Positions 5,826-6,543 of a DNA stretch of 6,543 nt are shown piece by piece. This DNA is from an uncultured Synergistales bacterium (lineage in GTDB: Bacteria > Synergistota > Synergistia > Synergistales > Aminobacteriaceae): assembly GCA_937957815.1 (NCBI GenBank), contig CALFXN010000649.1:1-6543 (forward strand), in the 5' to 3' direction. The notes under the pieces were generated by a model, which saw nothing but the letters and a program-made list of their open reading frames with translations, was not told where the DNA came from and searched no databases. Position 1 is the first letter of the stretch. The number at the start of each line of letters is the position of its first letter. The position numbers and the translations under genes were made by a program.

Positions 5826-6543
5826 TTATACGGGCTTATCCTTGTACAGAACGGGTTTTTCCTGCATTTCGCGGGCAGTCTGGCGCGTCACGCGAACCTG
5901 ATGCACGACACCCATGACGGATGACACGCCCCAATACAGGAGAACGCCACCGGGGAGAGAAATGCATATGAACGTGAGAAACAACGGCATGAACCAGTTC
6001 ATCATAGCCATCTGCGGGTTGCCGGAAGCGCTCAGCTGCTGCTGGTACCACGTCACGAAACCGATGCCTATCAGGAGAAGCAGGTTGGGAAGATACAGGG
6101 CGACATTCGCAAGTCCCGCCGGATTCGCGATAATCGCGTTCACGATCGACATGACGCCTATTTCTGCCGTGGGGATTGCAAGACCGAGGGCCTTTCCCAT
6201 CGTCGACAGCACCGTTCCGTCGAGACTGACCCCGAGGAACGACACTCCCGTAAAATCATAGGAAGTCAACACACGGAAAAGCAGGATGAACACCGGAAGT
6301 TGCACGAGAAGCGGAACACACCCCGCGGCCGGATTCACCTTGTTTTCCTTGTAGAGAGCCATAACCTCTCTGTTGAGCGTCTGCTTGTCGTCCTTGTACT
6401 TCTCCTGAAGGACCTTCAGGCGCGGCTGAAGCTTCTGCATCTTCTGCATGCTGACCATCTGCTTCTGCGTCAGGGGATGCAGAAGCGCACGCACGATCAG
6501 GGTCAGAAGAATGATCGCGACGCCCCACGATCCCGTCAGGGAG
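5826..6543 (-). CDS. yidC: YidC/Oxa1-family membrane protein insertase, C-terminal 238 residues, 5' end outside window
   Basis: YidC inserts proteins into the inner membrane, alone or with SecYEG. The frame enters at the right edge (first whole codon 6542-6540) and runs to TAA at 5828-5826. The visible part begins in the helix WGVAIILLTLIVRALLHPLT, whose arginine matches the conserved positive residue of the hydrophilic groove. Next come the cytoplasmic hairpin with KQMVSMQKMQKLQPRLKVLQ and the VPLLVQLPVFILLFRVL helix. There follow a long segment described among the findings, a helix with YLPNLLLLIGIGFVTWYQQQ, the MNWFMPLFLTFICISLPGGV segment and a last helix WGVSSVMGVVHQVRV. The tail ends in YKDKPV and is short, without a long basic extension. 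A GTG at 6494 is an internal codon, not the start, because conserved sequence continues upstream. Whether the protein carries a large periplasmic P1 domain cannot be seen. It is followed by jag. Confidence 0.95.
   Translation of the reverse strand, partial: SLTGSWGVAIILLTLIVRALLHPLTQKQMVSMQKMQKLQPRLKVLQEKYKDDKQTLNREVMALYKENKVNPAAGCVPLLVQLPVFILLFRVLTSYDFTGVSFLGVSLDGTVLSTMGKALGLAIPTAEIGVMSIVNAIIANPAGLANVALYLPNLLLLIGIGFVTWYQQQLSASGNPQMAMMNWFMPLFLTFICISLPGGVLLYWGVSSVMGVVHQVRVTRQTAREMQEKPVLYKDKPV

Overview
The window is a stretch of ordinary bacterial chromosome of moderately high GC, with seven protein genes, all recognisable. Shine-Dalgarno sites are strong (GGAGGTGA before the protease gene, GAGGTGAG before rpsO). 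A Do-type periplasmic protease with a Sec signal peptide and two PDZ domains, next to a yidC-jag pair whose Jag protein has the Jag_N-KH-R3H layout, suggests a diderm bacterium outside the Proteobacteria, for example Synergistota or a similar lineage. That placement is a guess from family content, not from a search.

Layout. Minus strand, 1-1473: rpsO (ribosomal protein S15) followed by the 5' part of pnp (polynucleotide phosphorylase, running off the left edge), with a strong intrinsic terminator/attenuator between them. The 248-base gap at 1474-1721 is a divergent control region with a consensus-like promoter for each direction: one for rpsO, with a structured leader, and one for the two-component system. 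Plus strand, 1722-3481: an OmpR-family response regulator and a small membrane histidine kinase, separated by a 59-base spacer that contains a perfect 8-bp hairpin. A 21-bp-stem hairpin at 3485-3533 closes this unit and also lies beyond the end of the convergent gene. Minus strand, 3570-4958: an HtrA/Do serine protease as its own unit. Minus strand, 5127-6543: jag and yidC (5' end off the right edge), ended by a classic intrinsic terminator at 5059-5088.

How the genes relate. rpsO-pnp is the widespread translation/RNA-decay pair. yidC-jag is the widespread membrane-insertase/RNA-binding-protein pair. Between them sit a two-component system and an HtrA protease, convergent with each other. In several bacteria envelope-stress two-component systems control htrA/degP genes, so a functional link is plausible, but here it rests only on adjacency and a weak direct repeat upstream of htrA.

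No mobile element, CRISPR array, RNA gene or clearly new system is visible. The points most worth a second look are the structured rpsO leader (possible S15 autoregulation), the nearly loop-less sensor kinase beside htrA, the hairpin between regulator and kinase, and an apparent extra segment in YidC.
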